Of a stretch of DNA of 64,000 nucleotides, positions 25,938-37,078 are shown in pieces. The first letter of the stretch is position 1, and each line of letters begins with the position of its first letter. The position numbers and the translations under genes are program-made. Under the pieces are notes generated by a model. It made no database searches. It was not told the DNA's origin and was given only the letters and a program-made list of their open reading frames with translations. Source of the stretch: Acanthamoeba lenticulata (taxonomy: Eukaryota > Discosea > Longamoebia > Acanthamoebidae); the NCBI GenBank assembly GCA_002179805.1, contig NAVB01000722.1, positions 1 to 64,000 on the forward strand. The letters run 5' to 3'.

Positions 25938-26515
25938 AGAGGAGGTCCCTGGCCTCGGTCCTTCTCCTCATCTTCACCTTCTCTCTCTCTCTCTCTCACC
26001 TCACTTGATCTGCTGCACTCGCGACGTCCCTTCTCGTCTCGTCTTTTCTCATTTGCCCTTCACCACCCGCCCCATGTGCCCCCGACGAGAGCAGTCCACT
26101 TCTTGCGCCCAAATTTGTGATGAGCCTTCTCTCCACTTGAGGCCATCACCTTGCCCTACACACAACCCAACCATACGGGTGCTTCTGCGCTACGCGGAGG
26201 AAGCAGAGAGGAGCCTTGTACTGCGTGGCCTTGCGGGCAGCCTCCCCCCAGCCCTTTTCGTCAAATACAAGCATGAAGTTCAGCCTCTGTCCCCTCCAGC
26301 AAACAACAACAAAAAACAAAAAAAAAAAAACAAGACAAAAAACTAAACAAAAAAATCGCATAACTCGAATACTTGGCGGCTGTTCAGACAACAAACTGGT
26401 GCGAGCCGGCAACAGAAGGGCGTGCGGCGAACGCGTCGCTTGGCTGGCTGAGGTTTATAAACTCGACAACGCACCATAGGTGATCACACTTATACAAACA
26501 GCGAGGCATTACAAG
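25938..26515. other. Intergenic region between LARP1 and the DyP-Rdx gene
   Basis: 578 bp without a supportable gene. It has a CT microsatellite at about 25980-26000 (probably LARP1 3' UTR) and an A-rich tract at about 26304-26356. A TTTATAAACT sequence at about 26454 could serve as a TATA-like element for the downstream gene; this is a guess from position. Confidence 0.5.
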
Positions 26516-28499
26516 ATGGGAAACGCGCAGGCCAACAGCTACAAGACCCAGGAGCAGGAATCGGTGTGCCCCTTCCGTCGGTCGTCAGAGCGAACAAGAG
26601 CGCTCCACCTCCGTGAAAGCGTCGACGAGCATGGTCGGATCTCCTGCAGTTGTGGCTATATTGCCCTGGACGAGCACTCTTACAACTTGCACATAGAGGT
26701 ACCCCGAGCTTGTGACCAGTTCCCTGTGGTGCCATGACTCACTTGGTACCATGTGCACGCAGTGCGGAGCGCCCAACCTGAAGCCATTGGACGGCAGTGG
26801 GTGGCCTGCTCGCCACTTCGAGACTGTGCCCTACGTCGCCGGCACGCAGCGCGCCGTCGTGTCCAAGGGTTCCATCGAGAACGCGGCCTTTTCCTGGAGT
26901 ACGTCTGTAGCTTCCCACCTCGCCCTGCTGGCGCTCGATATCAGGCATCTGACTTCTCTGGGCCCGCAGTCACGCTGGTGGACGACTTTGATGACGCTTA
27001 CGTCAGGCAGGCCGTGAGTCGAGTGCCGGTCATAACCTCCGAGGTGGCGGCCATCGCCGATGAGAGCGCGCTCCTCAGCTCGCTCGTCGGCGTGTCGGCA
27101 GGTCTGTGGAAGCGATGGGACGCCTCGCCGCCGGAAGAGCTCATCGCCTTCACCGACAAGCGGGCCGGCGACACAGGCCAAGTGCTCATGCCGGCCATCG
27201 CGGGCGGCCACCTCATTCTCATCGTCAAGTCCAAGCGCGCCGACCTGTGCTACGAAGTCACCCGCCGGGTCCTGCAGGCCCTGGGCGACAACGTGGCCTC
27301 GTCGGACTACACGCAAGGCTTTGGCTACATGGGCCAGCCGCCCTACGGCGGCCGCGACCTCACCGGATTCGTGGATGGCACTCGCAATCTCGACCACCTG
27401 CTGCGTGCCATCGCAGACGAGGTCGTGATCTTCCCCGACGACCATCCGAGCGACGAGAAGCACGTCGGCGGCACCTACATGTTCGCCGGCCGCTTCGTGC
27501 ACGACCTGCCCAAGTTCTTCCGCATGGGCGACCAGGAGAAGAGCGAGGTGATCGGACGGGACTACACGTGCGTGCGACCTCACCACGGCTACGACCAGCG
27601 TCCGGAGAACCCGCGGTTAGGCGCCGGCGGCGAGGACGAGTTCGCCTCCGTGGAGGGCGTCCCTTCGCGCTCCCATGTGGCCCGCGCCTTTGGCTCCATG
27701 ATGCGCCAGGCCTACCCGTACAGGCGCCCCTCCGAGGAGGGCTTCTTCTTCACGGCCTACGCGCGCTTCATGTCCGAGATCGACACCGCCCTCAACCGCA
27801 TGTGCGGCCACTATGAGGTATGTTCTCAGAGCCCGCCTGTGTGTGCAGTGATTGGTGCTGATGATGGATGCGCGCCCAGGCGGACGGCAGCGTGGACAAC
27901 CTGTTCAACATCACCAAGGCCGTCGAGTGCAACTACTATTACGTGCCGAGCCTCAACGAACTGGAGCAGCTGCCCCACGTCCAGCCTGGCGACGTCTCTG
28001 TGCCCTGCGAGGTCGAGGTTGCGAAGGAAAAGGAGGTCGAGCGCGCCGACGCCGAGGAAGATCTGATCAAAGTCTTCATCGAGTATTGGTACGTACAAGG
28101 CTCCCACTCCAACCGCGAGTACATGGACTCACCATCTTCATGTCGTTGTTCATGTGCTGCAGCACCAACTGCGGCTACAAGACGATCTTTGTGGAGAAGA
28201 AGAGGCTGCTGGAGGGCCTCTCGCCGCGGGTGCGGGTCATCGGCAACCCGCGCATGCCGCGCCTGGCAGCCTTTGAAGTGACCCTCGAGGACGGGACCGT
28301 GCTCTGGTCCAAGCTGGCCCACCCGGACGGCCACAACAACTACCCGCACGTGTTCCCCGCCAACGCGGCGCTCGCCGACGCCCTCCGGCGCCACGTCCCG
28401 GCCTTGGCCACCTCCTCGGACGAAGCCGAAGACGAGGAGAAGGAGGAAGAGGAAGCTGCCATCTATCGCGACAAGAAGACGCGCGTGGGCGTCTGGTAA
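26516..28499 (+). CDS. DyP-type heme peroxidase fused to a C-terminal SelW/Rdx thioredoxin-like domain
   Basis: Five exons (26516-26698, 26763-26898, 26970-27817, 27880-28088, 28163-28499) join in frame to 570 residues. The start MGNAQ could allow N-myristoylation (weak, Ala at position 6), followed by a cysteine-bearing segment (CSCGY, CGAP). Residues about 80-430 are a DyP peroxidase of the YfeX-like class: LVGVSAGLWKRWD, the GFVDG heme motif (239-243), GGTYMFAGRFVHDL, proximal SHVAR (His342), SMMRQAYPY and the closing NYYYVPSLNELEQL. After an acidic linker, residues about 453-540 match the SelW/SelT/Rdx family: IEYCTNCGYK with CxxC at 459-462, KRLLEGLSPRVRVIGNPRMPR and AAFEVTLEDG. An intron splits the first CxxC cysteine codon. 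The peroxidase would use H2O2 with an unknown substrate, and the Rdx domain could couple it to thiols; the coupling is inference. No stop or intergenic gap separates the domains. Confidence 0.88.
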
Positions 28500-28570
28500 A
28501 GATGATGGCTTGAACGTTTGTACAGAAATCAACAACAAAAATGAAGAAGAAATCGAAGCCCATGAGGCCG

Positions 28571-30166
28571 TTAGACGTCGCTGAAGGAGCGGGCGCGCGT
28601 GGCGGGAAGGCGAGGCAGGCTCTCTGCCTGCGAGGTGGCGGAGGAAGATGAAGAGGAGGACGAAGAAGGTGGGACGGGCAAGGAGTCAGTGTCCTTGGAC
28701 TTGCCCAAGAGCAGGTCGCGCTTGGGCAGCTTGCCGTCGGCGTCGGCCGGCGGCTGCTTCTCGCCGTCCAGCTGCGTCGACTGGATGCGGTGCCCAAACT
28801 TGGCGGCCTGATGCACCACATTGGCGATCACGTCGTCTCGGTGCGTGAAGTTGTTGAAGAAGTACTCCTGTATGGCACCCATTATCATCAAGACCATCAC
28901 CATCATCCTGCTGCTGAATGTGACAGAAAGAGATGGAATGGGGGAGGGGGATGGTACCACGCCGCTCTTCAGCTTGAAGATGAGGCCGTTGTCGGTGCCG
29001 GGGATGTACTTGAACCCGCGCACCCGGGCCAGCGTCGTGATGGCCGTCAGTGGCGTTGTGATCCGCGAGTTCTCTGTGAGTGATGGTGCCTCGTGTGAGT
29101 CTCTTGAAGGGAGAGATGAGAACGACAATGACGATGATTGAAGGCGAATAAACCATTGGAGAGCAGGGCCGGTTCGAAGCACACGTAAGCCGGCGTGAGG
29201 TAGAGCCACCCGTGGTAGATGTGCTTGTGACAGCAGTAATAGCCTTCATGTGGCACACCATCATGACTTTAAGGCGAGACAAAGAGACGACGAAGAGAAA
29301 GGCGCCGCGTACTGACGATCGAGAACTCGGTGTCTGGTAGGTTGAATCGCTGCCGGAAGGCCACGTCCGTCTGCGCGTCCTCGATCGATCGCGTGTTGGC
29401 CGCAAACTTGCGCGCCCTGCGGGTTGTCGTGTAAGGTGAGCGGGGTTCGAGATGCTGCGGTGCCAGGTCGTTATCGTACGCGAGCTCGCGGTCGGCCACG
29501 GCGGCCAGCTGTTCCTCGAGGACCTTGACCTGCCGGGTGAGCTCGCCCTGCATGATTCGCAGCTGTTCGTTCTCTTCGCGCAGCTTGTGGTTCTCCTCGC
29601 GTCCGACGAGAACGTCCCGGTTAAGCAACTCGCGGTCCTCGCGCAGGAGCGCAATCGTGTCGTTCAAGCTCGCCACGCGCTTCCGCAGCTCTGCAGCACC
29701 AGGCTTGTTATCAGCATCATCGACTTCATCAACTTGAACCATTCAACAACGTACGGTCGAGAGAGGCCTCATGGAGCTCTTTGTCCTTGTGGTGCTCGGC
29801 GGCGAGGGTCACATAGCGGGCATCCTGCGTCGCGCGCTCCTTCTTGAGGGCATGCAGCTGCGCCTGGAGGGTGTGCACCATCAACCTGGCATCCCGCTCG
29901 GCCTCGCCGCCTGCCGGAGGCGAGAGGTGCCCGTGGTCGTCAGGCAACGGCAGGGGGCTCGGTGGAGTGGGCCGGCGAGGGCCCGCCCCTGCTGCTGGTG
30001 GAGGCGAGGTTGCTGCTGCTGGCGGAGGCTTGGGCCGAGGCGAGACGGGCGGCGAGGTATGCGGAGAGGTCGTTGTTGAAGATGACTTGTGGGCGGGAGG
30101 GAAGGACCCTGCCGCCGTGGGGTTTTCATGGCCCTTGCTCGACAGCAGATTTGTGAAGAAATTCAT
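28571..30166 (-). CDS. Coiled-coil protein with a GRAM domain
   Basis: Multi-exon gene with ATG at 30166. Residues 1-80 are Pro/Ser-rich and disordered; the middle (about 29900-29480) is a long coiled coil rich in Glu, Leu, Arg and Gln (LRKRVASLNDTIALLRED and following). A GRAM domain begins at about 29360: FRQRFNLPDTEFSIV, CCHKHIYHGWLYLTPAYVCFEP, ENSRITTPLTAITTLARV, NGLIFKLKSG and EYFFNNFTHRDDVIANVV. GRAM domains bind membranes or lipids, so a membrane-attached scaffold is likely. The Ser-rich C-terminus ends RSFSDV. It ends convergently with the DyP-Rdx gene, 71 bp apart. No closer family name is supported. Confidence 0.75.
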
Positions 30167-30457
30167 CTGAGGACTACTGGCAAAGGTGGTCTGTATGCGA
30201 TGGATGTGGCAATGGCGCGAACAAGAATCCTCGAAGTCGTGAAGTTGGCGTGCGTTGTGGGAGAACTCGCCGGCATGTTCAGGAAGTTCTTTTGGTATGC
30301 GCCAGAATGTGAACTATGAGCGTATCTCCTCCAACGACAGGCTTCTCTGTCCTCCTCTCGTCATGACGCCCACTGGCAGGGCTGGCGTGATGCCCCACGC
30401 CACTGTACTCCTTCCGCCTGCAGTCTTCTTTGCAGCACTTCAGCAGCTCGACTTAAC
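30167..30457. promoter_or_regulatory. Intergenic region between divergent GRAM and hexosaminidase genes
   Basis: 291 bp lie between outward-facing starts and must hold both promoters. No distinct motif stands out. Confidence 0.4.
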
Positions 30458-32707
30458 ATGCGTCCGCTCGGCTGCTCTCTCCACTTGATTCTTGCCGTGC
30501 TTCTTCTGCTGGGGGCGAGCTGGGGCGCCAACGGGCGGCCTCCTCGGCTCATGAGACCACAGTCCTCGATTCCTGGCTTGACATCCACCACCTACCCTGA
30601 CTGGCGCGGTGGGGGCGGGGTGGCTGGCTTGTGGCCCCAACCCCAAACAGTTCAGGCAGGCCAGCATGACGCACACCTCTCCCCGCTGGGCTTCACCATG
30701 ACCACCACGTCCTTGTCGGACGTGCTCAACGCGGCTATGAAGCGCTACACAGATCACCTGCTGTTCCCCTTTCCCACGCCGCAAGATGATTCGCGCTCGA
30801 TCGAGCAGCGCCTTACCCTCAACGTGGCCGTGGCCGACGACAACGACACCAGCCCCTACTTTGGCATGGACGAGTCCTACGTGCTCATGGTGCCCCAGCC
30901 CCCGGCTCTAGGCTCTGCTGCGCCCTGGACCGCCTCCCTGAAGGCAGACTCCGTGTGGGGCGCGCTACGCGGACTCGAGACTTTCTCCCAGCTCGTTCGC
31001 TGGGATGATGTGAAGGAAACCTACTCGCTCCCCAACCTCCCTCTTCGCATCACCGACTGGCCTCGGTTCCCCTGGCGGTACTTTCTACCTCTTGATCTCT
31101 ACGTAGCTTTCTCCTTCTCGGGTCGGTAACGACAACGTTGTGTCCAGGGGCATCTTGATTGACGTGTCGCGGCACTACCTGCCCATCGAAGCCATCTTGC
31201 GCACTCTGGACGCCATGTCCTACAACAAGCTCAACGTGCTCCACATTCACGCCACCGACGGCCAGTCGTTCCCCGTAGAGTCCAACCGCTACCCGAACCT
31301 TACGCAGTACTCGAGCCAGCCTCCGACATGAAGAAGGAAATCTCATCACTGACTCACCTCCACTCAATAGGGCGGCGTGGGGCAAGAAGGCGGTCTACAG
31401 CCACAGCGACCTGCGCGAGGTCGTCCGTCATGCGCGTTTCCGCGGCATTCGAGTCGTGCCCGAGTGGGAGATGCCTGGCCACGCCTATGGGTATGTTCAT
31501 CACCCTGATGTCCTGGGGATTCTATCCTGGTGGTTGGCAAAAGCTGATGGTGGCCACCGTTTGCATTAGGTTCGGAGTGGGGTACCCGTACATGGTGGCT
31601 CACTGCCCGTCGTACACGACCGACCCCAACATGATTCCACTCAACATTGCCGACGACCGAACTTACGAGCTCCTCCTGGGTTTCATCGACGAGATGGCCC
31701 GCGAGGTCTTCCCCGACGAGTTCATCCACACGGTAATCACCTCTCGCCGTCATGGGTCTGCGTTGAGTTGAACGCTGATGATAGGCTCGCCAATTTACAG
31801 GGCGGGGATGAAGTGGCCGTGGACTGCTGGGTGAACGACCCGGCCATCAAGGCCTGGGGCCTCGCCCACAACATGACAGACCCGTACCGCATGTTCGCCT
31901 ACTTTGAGGCGCGGCTGGCCACTCTCGTCCAGCCTTCCCAAGCCCAGCGGCCCTTGAAGCCCGTGCGTGGTGGCCGGACAGATCCGGCCCTGCCGCCCTA
32001 CGTCAACAGGACGATGGTGGTGTGGCAGGACGTGTGGGACGACAACTGGGCCCATCTGGTCCATCCCGAGACCGTGGTCGAGGTGTGGCACGACAAGGTT
32101 ACGCTCCGGAACGTGATCCTCAAGGGCTACCGCACGCTGTGGGCCTACCCGTGGTACCTCGACCAGCAGCAGCCCGGGATGGACCCCAAGAAGACCTTTT
32201 ACGAGTGGGTCGACACCTGGATGGCCTTCTACGAGGCCGAGCCCCTGATCGGCCTCAACCTCACTGCGGCCCAGCAGGCCATGTTCCTAGGCGGCGAGGG
32301 CTGCATGTGGGGCGAGAACGTGCGTTATACCTTCGAGATGAGAAGGCTGGATGGTGCGGACCAAGTCTCACGCAAGTGCATGAGCCACAGGTGGACGAGA
32401 CCAACATCGATTCGCGCATCTGGCCGCGCGCCGCCGGTATCGCCGAGCGGCTTTGGTCGGCCGCGTCGGTGAACGACCCCTACGCGGCGCGTCCTCGCCT
32501 GGTCAACTTCCGCTGCAACTCGCTCGCACGGTACATCTCCCTCGCCTCTGCTTCGACGTCACGGCACTTGCGCTGAGTTCCCCTTTTCTCCTAAGATGTT
32601 ACCCTCACCACATCAACACACAAACACACAGGCGAGGGATCGGGGCTGGGCCAGTCATGCTGGACTATTGTCCGCTGCCGCCGCGCCATCACCACCGGTC
32701 CATGTGA
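30458..32707 (+). CDS. Beta-N-acetylhexosaminidase (GH20), lysosomal/secreted
   Basis: Multi-exon gene. The first about 24 residues form a signal peptide (LHLILAVLLLLGASWGANG). The N-terminal domain ends SVWGALRGLETFSQLV and LPLRITDWPRFPWR. The GH20 barrel then has GILIDVSRHYLPIEAILRTLDAMSYNKLNVLHIH, GIRVVPEWEMPGHAYGFGVGYP, the acid/base motif HTGGDEV split by an intron (about 31732-31800), MVVWQDVWDD, LWAYPWYLDQ, GGEGCMWGE and RIWPRAAGIAERLW. The protein removes terminal GlcNAc or GalNAc from glycoconjugates in lysosomes or the medium. The usual HWH and VDDQSFP blocks read HIH and TDGQSFP here. Exon 1 ends at 31077 and exon 2 begins at 31148. N-glycosylation sequons (NDT, NLT, NRT) fit secretion. 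Confidence 0.93.
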
Positions 32708-33043
32708 TCCGGAGCGCATCATTTCTGCAAAGGAAGAGCTTTCCTTTAGCAGCAGAAAAGCAGGAATAAAGGCAGTCTTTGAAGGCGCCTTGCACGCCAC
32801 ATGCAGACTCCAAACGAGTCTCCATCGTAAGTTGTAGGCCAGCTGAGGGTAATGCAGCAGATCGAGTTTCACACACAGGAGAACAGGGCTGTCCGTGCTT
32901 GGCGTCATCCCTAGCAGAGCCACGATTGGCGTGCTGAAGAAGATCCTCATCCCTTTGCGAAATCGACGGGTCAGGAGCAGTTCAGACCGCAGAGACCGCT
33001 TCTTGCTGTTGTTGAACGAAATTAAATACAAAAACCAATCGCC
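32708..33043. other. Convergent intergenic region (hexosaminidase / GCP3 3' ends)
   Basis: 336 bp between two converging stop codons, expected to contain both 3' UTRs. An AATTAAATAC run near 33021 could serve as a poly(A) signal. No gene seen. Confidence 0.4.
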
Positions 33044-36000
33044 TCAGGCGCCGCTGGGCGAAGGCAGGCGCCTGCTGCCCGCAGAGGCGGCTGTTCGCTT
33101 GGTCGTGGCGGCAGCAGCAGCATGGTGGTCGGCCTCCCGGGCCTGTGCCTGGGAGGGCGTGGCGGGCACGGCCGACGAGGCGCCTACGGCGAAGGAGGCC
33201 GGGAGCGAGAGGGGCGCGTAGAAGCCGCTAAAGTCGAGCCGCTCGAGGAGGAATCGCAGATGAAGCAGCGACTGCACCGAGGCCGCGTTGCCGCTCGTGA
33301 TTTGTGTCACCAACACCCGCAACTCGGTCACCGCCTGCTTGTACTCGGCTCCTGCAGTCCAGGGATGGCCCACCGTGTGAGCGTGGACGACTCATCACGT
33401 ATATTGCGATGACGTACCGAAGCGGAGGAGGTCGTTTTGCTTCTTCTTGGCGGCGTCGGCGTCCAGGTCGAGCCCGCTGCCGAGGAGCGAGCGCTGAAGC
33501 GCGATCCAACGGGCGATGATGGAGAAGAGGTTGGTGAGGAGCGCCAGCGTGCGGCGCGACTGCTGGTTGGTGGGCGACAGCAGGCATCGCTCCACGACCT
33601 GCCCCAGGAATTCCGAGTGCGACTTGATCATGTCTTCGATGCCTGAATGCATCATCATCATCATTAGCCGAAAACTTCTCGCTAGCAAGTGCATAGCGAG
33701 ATGCGCACGTACTGGCAGACTCGTTGACGATCGCGTTTTGGAATCGCTGCCAGGCCGGTTCGATCACTTCCATCTGCGCGCGTTGAGCGCATGAGGTCAT
33801 GAACACACGACTCGCCCGACCCAAGGGGGGTACACGCACCATGAAGAAGCCCTGCACGTTGGACAGGAAGAAGAGCATCTCCTGCGACAGGAGGCGGCAG
33901 CGATGCAGCAGTGCCTGCGTTTCCTTGTCCTCAGCGTAGTAGTCCTCCAGTTCCTCGTCTTCCTCCTGTACAACTGCTCAACAGCACATAGTCATGGTCT
34001 CAGCATCTGCACAAAGAGGTCTTCAGAGGAGGAGGCAAGCGTCGTTTTTGTACCGGCGCGCGGGCCTTTGGCCGCGGGGCCTACCGACGCCTTGCGGAGG
34101 GAGGCGAGCGAGAACTGCCGGTTTTGGTTTTGTCGGCGCGAATAACCGATGTGCCGTTTCCAAATGGAGGCCAGCGAGTGGTGCAGGTGCTGGATCCGCC
34201 ACAGGAAGTTGAAGAGCATCCGGTACGTGCTCATCGCCTGTGGGTCGGTCACGGCCGCGGTTTAGTGGAGAAGAAAAAAGGGAGGAAAAGGGAGGAATGG
34301 AAGACCTCGGGTGTGAAGACGAGCGAGACGGGCATATCAACGTGATAGTCGAGCGAGAACACCTCCCACCCGCTGCCGCCGTCGACCCCATGCATCTGTG
34401 GCACGAAGGAGCAACATATTTTAGATTTTTTAAAATACCAGGTTTAACGCGCAAGCGTATGTGAAGATACGAACCACGACTTGCTCGAGCAGGCGAACGT
34501 CCAGGCGGTCGATGATGTGCGGATCGTCGTACTGGGCGTTGGAGCTCCGCACGGCCCGGTCAAGCGTGCCTGGAACGTGTGGATGAGACTTTAGATTGGA
34601 CAAAGGCCTTTTCCGAAGACGACAGCAACACAACAGCAGAACGTACCGAGAAGGTTGTGGCGGAAGATGGTACTGGCCGGCTTCTTCAGATCGGAGCTGA
34701 TGGAGGTCATGAGGTAGTTAATGAAGTCACCCTGGCCCAACAGCAAGTATCGCTTGATGGCGAGGCAGTGCTGCAGAAACTTGTGCTTGTCCATGAAGAC
34801 TTGCATCACTCGCCGATTGACCACCGTCTCCACCTTTGTCACGGCCCTGTTTTTCAAATCAAAGACGAGTCCTAATTAATGAAAAGATAATCAAAACAAA
34901 AAAAAACAAAAACAAATAAAAAACAAACAAAAACACAAAAAAAAACTCACGAACCGCTCGAGGGAGGAGAAGAACTCGACGAGCTCCACCTCGGAGCGCA
35001 ACTCGCCGATGTCGCCGCGCAAGATCTGATTGAGGGCGTCCCGTTCGACGCCCCAAAAGTCCGTCACGGCATCACTGCATTCCTCCATCAGGTTGTGTGA
35101 TTTGCCGATCAACAGGATCTGTGCGCGCAAGTGGAGCAGAGGTGAGCAGAGCCCTTGGCGTCCCACATCGCGGCCTCGAGCTTGCTGTTATTGGTAGCTG
35201 TACCTTGTGGGCCAGGGAAGGAGGGATGAAAGAAGGCAGCATTTCTGGTCGCAGCTGATATTTGGCGTGCCAAAGCTGATAGGCGGGAACGTCGGGGTTG
35301 GTCGCCACGAAGAACTCCTGGAACGGATCCTTGAGCGCGCCCTCCAACATCCACGCTCGGATCATGGCGATGATGGGCCTCGAGGCATGGTTGAGCACGT
35401 TGAGCGCCGTCGAGCGCCAAGTGGTGTTACCGTGGTAGACCAGCTTGTACACGGCGGAGGCGACCTCCCCTCCATGCTTCCCACTGATGCTATCCTGTAA
35501 GTGTGACGGCCGTGGTGAGGCAAATTGTCTATTTATTATGAAAAATGATAAAGTACTATTTAAATAGAGTAGAGTGGCGTACCACGAGGATGTTGAGGAT
35601 CTTCAGCTTCTCCAGAGGAGCCTGAACCCAGGCGAGCAGGCGACGGAGGGTAATGTCGCCGCCCTCGCCGATCTGCTTCTCGAGAGCCGCCAGCAGACGG
35701 TAATAGTCCGTCAGCTCAAGCTTGACGGCCATGTAGAAGCCCTGCAACACATGTGTGGAAAAATAAGATGTTGAGTTCATTCGGTTTGCTTTCCTGGAGG
35801 TGAGCCCGATCAGAAGGGTCGCACCTGGGCTACAATGCCCTGCTGAACCGTGGCAGCTTCGATTGCCTCGCGCAGGCGTCTGCACAGCCACCCGGCCTCG
35901 CATACGAGGCTCACAAGCTGGCGGATCGACGCAGAGACGTTGGCCTGAGGCGTCCCACAGACACGAACGTCAATCGCTCCTTTAAGTATAAAGACGCAAA

Positions 36001-36928
36001 GTCAAAGAGCACGAATTACCTCCTGGCTGATGGTAAACCGGTCGATAGTGTCGTTGAATCGGATCACACTGCCCTCCATGCCCTGCAGCACGTACAGGGT
36101 GTCCTCGAGGATGGCCCCCACGGCCACCTCTTCCTGGTGATCGATCCCGAGGCCACGCCGGCGGGGTGCTCGGGTTGCGTGGGACTCGAGCGGTGTTGCC
36201 GCCTGGGACGCTGCTGTCGTGGCGGCAGTGCCCGTGGGCGTTGCGTGGTGATGGCCGGGCGACGGGTAAATAGGCGAGATGGCGGGCATAGCGCCCTGTG
36301 GTCTGTGTGTTGCCCCCGCGAGCGGCGTCTTGAACTTGGACGTGTACACGGAAGAGGAGGCTGAGGCAGAGGGCACGTCCTCGATGGAAGTGCGCAGTGT
36401 CGAGCTACTACGACCAGCAAGTGGTGTTTTAGCGGCCAGGCCTGATGGACCCTGTCAAGAGGCGGGCGGGAAGGCGTTAGGGACGAGAAGACAGTTGATT
36501 GAACGCGAAGGGTCACGTACTGCAAAGAGGGACTGGGCGATTGAAGAGGCACCGCTGGGAGGCACTTCTTTGAATCCTCCTTTGAGTTGATCGAGCAAGT
36601 AGAGGATGGCCCAGTTGCTGCTCAACGAAGAAGAAGAGTCGAGTTTGTTCAGGTACTGATCCAAAAGGGCAGCTTCACCATAGCCCTTCTCTCTGTTCAC
36701 TGTCTACGGAGTCAGCATTTAATCGAAACAAGGGAATTTCATGAGCTGACCTGTCTTTCGGATACGTGCTATGACTTGAGACTCATCCCTGTCCAGTGAT
36801 TGCTTGGCGTTTGTGCTGATGAGGTGCATTATCATACTGAAACACTGTTCATAGTGTGCCCGGTTCTGGGGAGACACGAATTTGGCAATCAACTGATGAA
36901 CACATCGAGCCAGCTCCTCATTCTCCAT
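33044..36928 (-). CDS. TUBGCP3: Gamma-tubulin complex component 3 (GCP3/Spc98)
   Basis: Multi-exon gene from ATG 36928 to a stop at 33044. The N-terminal helical part (LARCVHQLIAKFV, NWAILYLLDQLK) leads into a Ser/Thr/Ala-rich linker. The GCP core follows: LEDTLYVLQGMEGSVIRF, SIRQLVSLVCEAGWLCRRLRE, LTDYYRLLAALEKQI, ITLRRLLAWVQAPLEKLKIL, SRPIIAMIRAWMLEGALKDPFQEFFV, KILLIGKSHNLMEEC, HCLAIKRYLLLGQGDFINYLM, YHVDMPVSLVFTPEAMSTYRMLFNFLWRI and LLSQEMLFFLSNVQGFFMVEVIEPAW. The order and wording fit GCP3 rather than GCP2. It forms the gamma-tubulin small complex that nucleates microtubules. The final exon adds an Ala/Ser-rich tail. Its start lies 150 bp from the divergent RlmD-like start. Confidence 0.94.
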
Positions 36929-37078
36929 CTTATTGTTACTTCCCCTTCGCCACTGCTCGCCAGCCGCCTAATTCGCAACCCTCGGCGCAATCAAATGAGG
37001 TTTTGGCGCCAACGCAAAGGAAAAAAGATATCTGTTGAGAAAAAGAAGGAAAACTTCGGAAGAAACAACATCCACAAC
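36929..37078. promoter_or_regulatory. Short shared promoter region of GCP3 and RlmD-type genes
   Basis: Only 150 bp separate the two outward-facing start codons, so promoter and both 5' UTRs must be very compact. Confidence 0.4.

Noticed and set aside
28163..28175. Selenocysteine (UGA) in the SelW-like domain
   Set aside because: Both motif positions are cysteine codons after splicing, and no in-frame TGA occurs there.
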